DNA of 64,000 bases, taken from NCBI GenBank assembly GCA_045535935.1, contig JAZSMO010000016.1, positions 1-64,000 on the forward strand, read 5' to 3'. Of this stretch, positions 61,492-64,000 are shown piece after piece. Position 1 is the first letter of the stretch. Each line of letters begins with the position of its first letter. This DNA comes from SVFI01 sp045535935. GTDB taxonomy: Bacteria; Bacillota; Clostridia; Lachnospirales; Lachnospiraceae. The position numbers and the translations under genes were made by a program. A model generated the notes under the pieces. It was not told where the DNA came from. It ran no database searches and worked only from the letters and a program-made list of their open reading frames with translations.

Positions 61492-62745
61492 ATGCAGGTT
61501 GGAATAATCGGCGGCGGTGCTTCCGGGATGGCGGCAGCAATTTTTGCAGCCAGAAACGGGGCCTGCGTGACTTTGATAGAGCATACAAACCGAATCGGAA
61601 AGAAAATTTTATCTACGGGAAACGGAAAGTGTAATTTTACCAATCAGAAACTTTCGAAGGATGATTATAACGGCGATCATCCTTCTTTTGCGGAGCCGAT
61701 TCTTTCCAAATTCTCGCAGACTGCGGCGGTGGATTTTTTTGAAAAATGCGGGATGCTTACGGTGTCAAAGCGTGATGGCTATTATTATCCGGCGACCGGG
61801 CAGGCTTCTACGGTACTTAATATACTTAGGTATCAACTGGAAGCTTTGGGCGTAAATGTGTTGACGGAGCAATACATACAGCAGGTAAAAAAAGAAAAAA
61901 CAGGAGCTTTTTTCATAAAGACAAAGGAAAAAAGCTATCGATTTGATAAGCTGATTCTTGCATGCGGCGGAAATGCAGCTCCCGCTACCGGTTCGGACGG
62001 CAGCGGATATCGCATTGCGGAGAGTTTCGGTCACAGTATCGTAAAGCCGTTACCGGTCTTGACTTATTTAAAAAGTAAGGATACGAGCCTGAAAGAATTG
62101 GCGGGAGTCAGAGCTTCGGCCGGGATTTCTCTTTTGGTGCAGGGCAAGGTTGTATGCAGTGAAAACGGAGAACTTCAGCTGAACAAAGACAATTTGTCCG
62201 GTATTCCGGTATTTCAGTTGAGCCATGATGCAGTGCGTGCATTGGATCAAAAGAAAAAAGTTGCACTTTCTGTTGATTTTCTTCCGCAACTCGGTGTTCA
62301 GGAAATTATAAAGGAAATAAAAAATATCAAATATTTGTATAAAAACATTCCGGTCAGTGAAGCGCTTTGCGGAATCCTGCATAAAAAAATATGCGGCGCA
62401 GTTTTGCGCAGGACGGGTGTATCTTTTGAAAAAAAGATGGATGGTTTGACAGAAAAAGAAATAGGACGGATTGCATCTCTTTCCAAAGAGTTTATATTTG
62501 AAATTTGTTCTTACCCCGGTTTTGAAGCAGCGCAGGCAACGCAAGGCGGTGTTTGTGTGACTCAGATCGATGAAAATATGATGTCCCGCAAGGTTGACGG
62601 TCTGTATTTTGCAGGTGAGATTGTTGATATAGACGGAAGATGCGGCGGTTACAATCTTCAGTGGGCATGGAGCAGCGGTTATGTGGCAGGATGTCATAGT
62701 GCGAGCGGAGAAGTAAAATGTTACGAATCAGTCAATGTAGGGTAA
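61492..62745 (+). CDS. HI0933-type flavoprotein (BaiN/aminoacetone oxidase family)
   Basis: A 417-residue NAD(P)/FAD-dependent oxidoreductase. The FAD site is GIIGGGASGMAAAIFAARNG at the N-terminus, followed by GKKILSTGNGKCNFTN, and the C-terminal second FAD motif is CGGYNLQWAWSSGYVAG. Members of this family include BaiN-like reductases; the substrate here is unknown. It follows the BofC-like gene by 14 bases and overlaps the next gene by 28. Confidence 0.88.
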   Translation: MQVGIIGGGASGMAAAIFAARNGACVTLIEHTNRIGKKILSTGNGKCNFTNQKLSKDDYNGDHPSFAEPILSKFSQTAAVDFFEKCGMLTVSKRDGYYYPATGQASTVLNILRYQLEALGVNVLTEQYIQQVKKEKTGAFFIKTKEKSYRFDKLILACGGNAAPATGSDGSGYRIAESFGHSIVKPLPVLTYLKSKDTSLKELAGVRASAGISLLVQGKVVCSENGELQLNKDNLSGIPVFQLSHDAVRALDQKKKVALSVDFLPQLGVQEIIKEIKNIKYLYKNIPVSEALCGILHKKICGAVLRRTGVSFEKKMDGLTEKEIGRIASLSKEFIFEICSYPGFEAAQATQGGVCVTQIDENMMSRKVDGLYFAGEIVDIDGRCGGYNLQWAWSSGYVAGCHSASGEVKCYESVNVG

Positions 62746-64000
62746 AACCCGGTTATACCATATCGGATGTAACCAAAAAAGCAGCATCGCTTTTGGGTAT
62801 TCCGGTGGATGATATATCAGAACTTCATATTCGAAAAGAGTCTTTGGATGCCCGGAAAAAGCCGGATCTTTTCTGCTCGTTGGTCGTGGATGTTGCGGCC
62901 TTGCATGAAAAAAAGATACTCGGTCGATGCAAAAATAAAAATGTGAGTTATGCAGACGAAATATTATATAAGTTCCCGCATGGCGGTCAGACAGAATTAA
63001 AAGATGCACCTGTGATTATAGGTGCGGGCCCGGCGGGACTGGTATGTGCATATTATCTTGCTATGCACGGATTTAGACCGGTGGTTCTTGAACGAGGAAA
63101 ATGTGTGGAGGAACGTCAAAAAGATGTGGAACATTTTTGGGAAACCGGAGTTTTAAATCCGCAGTCCAATGTACAGTTCGGGGAGGGCGGTGCAGGAACA
63201 TTTTCTGACGGAAAGCTGAATACGCTTGTGAAGGACAAGCACGGAAGGTGTAAAGAAGTGCTTTCTTTATTTGTCAAAATGGGTGCGCCTTCGGATATCC
63301 TATATAAACAGAAACCGCACGTTGGAACCGATGGTCTGACGGTGATGGTGCGCAATCTCCGAAAAGCGATTGAAGCGGCGGGAGGTACGGTTCGCTTTCA
63401 AAGCAGGGTGACTGATTTTGAGATTACAGACGGAAAACTCACAGCGGTTATTGTAAATCATACAGAAAGATTGGAAACATCCCTTGCGGTGCTGGCCATC
63501 GGACACAGTGCCAGAGATACTTTTTCTGTATTGCAGGAAAAAGGGATCCATATGGAGGCAAAGTCTTTCGCTGTCGGCTATCGCGTGCAACATGCACAGA
63601 AGATGATTGATTTGTCTCAGTACGGCGAGCAGACAGAGGATATGTATGAAAGACTCGGTGCGGCCTCCTACAAATTGACAGCCAAAACAAGCTCCGGACG
63701 CGGCGTATATTCGTTTTGTATGTGTCCCGGAGGGTATGTGGTGAATGCATCCAGTGAAGCAGGAAAGACAGCGGTAAACGGTATGAGTTATCGTGCCAGA
63801 GACAGCAGGGTTGCAAACAGTGCAATCATTGTTTCGGTCTCGCCCGAGGATTATAGTGACAAAAGCCCTCTTGGTGGTGTAGAATTTCAAAGGGTGTTGG
63901 AAGAGGCTGCTTATGCGGCGGCCGGCGGAGCAGTTCCGCTTCAGACGCTTCTTGATTACAAAAACGACCGTTCGACCGACTTGCTGGAAGGTCTGCCCAT
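62718..64000 (+). CDS. FAD-dependent oxidoreductase, 3'-truncated by the window
   Basis: At least 427 residues visible; the frame continues past base 64000. An N-terminal domain of about 90 residues (LRISQCRVKPGYTISDVTKKAASLLGI) precedes the FAD site VIIGAGPAGLVCAYYLAMHG; further strings are QFGEGGAGTFSDGKLNTLVKDK and SGRGVYSFCMCPGGYVVN. It belongs to the clostridial FAD-dependent dehydrogenase group with this N-terminal extension. The start is ATG 62718, behind GGAGAAG, and overlaps the previous gene. Confidence 0.88.
   Translation, partial: MLRISQCRVKPGYTISDVTKKAASLLGIPVDDISELHIRKESLDARKKPDLFCSLVVDVAALHEKKILGRCKNKNVSYADEILYKFPHGGQTELKDAPVIIGAGPAGLVCAYYLAMHGFRPVVLERGKCVEERQKDVEHFWETGVLNPQSNVQFGEGGAGTFSDGKLNTLVKDKHGRCKEVLSLFVKMGAPSDILYKQKPHVGTDGLTVMVRNLRKAIEAAGGTVRFQSRVTDFEITDGKLTAVIVNHTERLETSLAVLAIGHSARDTFSVLQEKGIHMEAKSFAVGYRVQHAQKMIDLSQYGEQTEDMYERLGAASYKLTAKTSSGRGVYSFCMCPGGYVVNASSEAGKTAVNGMSYRARDSRVANSAIIVSVSPEDYSDKSPLGGVEFQRVLEEAAYAAAGGAVPLQTLLDYKNDRSTDLLEGLP

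Noticed and set aside
62068..62697. 209-codon minus-strand frame inside the HI0933-type gene
   Set aside because: The flavoprotein reading frame on the plus strand carries the family motifs; this is its antisense shadow.

Overview
The window reads as chromosomal DNA of an anaerobic, spore-forming Firmicute, most likely a gut Lachnospiraceae-type clostridium. The evidence is gene content: spore genes (a SpoVAF/GerA-type germination protein, cotJABC, yqfC-yqfD, a BofC-like protein), anaerobic redox genes (a [FeFe]-hydrogenase, an NfnAB-type flavoprotein pair, formate-tetrahydrofolate ligase, the NADH sensor Rex) and clostridial gene order (tepA-ftsK; yqfC-yqfD-phoH-pgpH-like-ybeY). Shine-Dalgarno sites are strong (AGGAGG type). 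I saw no rRNA, tRNA, CRISPR array, insertion sequence or prophage.

Layout. 1-5335: a tight plus-strand series of detoxification-like genes (DUF5714-arsenate reductase fusion cut by the window edge, GyrI-like, VOC, GNAT, cysteine hydrolase, zinc-ribbon membrane protein, membrane-anchored alpha/beta hydrolase) ending in a terminator. 5423-9096: a YtrA-type GntR regulator with palindromic operators, an ABC exporter and a CPBP protease. 9226-13412: dUTPase, the SpoVAF-like protein, cotJABC and a zinc-ribbon/SHOCT protein. 13573-19501: hydrogenase, gltX, a UvrD-like helicase and an acyltransferase. 19517-24654: DUF1292 protein, a Sir2-like and a GlgX-like protein that both lack catalytic residues, DUF5662, a small Cys-rich protein and RluA.

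24680-29046: a minus-strand polyamine uptake operon (XRE-cupin regulator, potABCD) with a consensus promoter and a palindromic operator. 29100-33885: lactonase-family protein, a membrane protein, a secreted FN3 protein and an ABC-F ATPase. 33886-34277 is the only gap over 300 bases; it holds a structured inverted-repeat element and the rex promoter with a Rex-like operator. 34278-39578: rex, a coiled-coil protein, nnr, alr, mazF without a visible antitoxin, and yebC. 39668-45936: an unknown protein, metY, a GT2 glycosyltransferase with a 56-residue companion, tepA and ftsK. 45964-53533: fhs, a zinc-ribbon/TPR protein, nfnAB, a DUF2007-like protein, rlmH and nth. 53556-64000: pyrimidine phosphorylase, yqfCD, phoH, a degenerate PgpH-like protein, ybeY, a flippase, a BofC-like protein and two flavoproteins, the last cut by the window end.

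The most unusual feature is three conserved-looking proteins that appear catalytically dead: a Sir2-like protein next to a GlgX-like protein, and a PgpH-like protein (c-di-AMP phosphodiesterase family) that has lost its extracellular domain and HD motif. All function calls come from reading motifs by eye; no database search was run.
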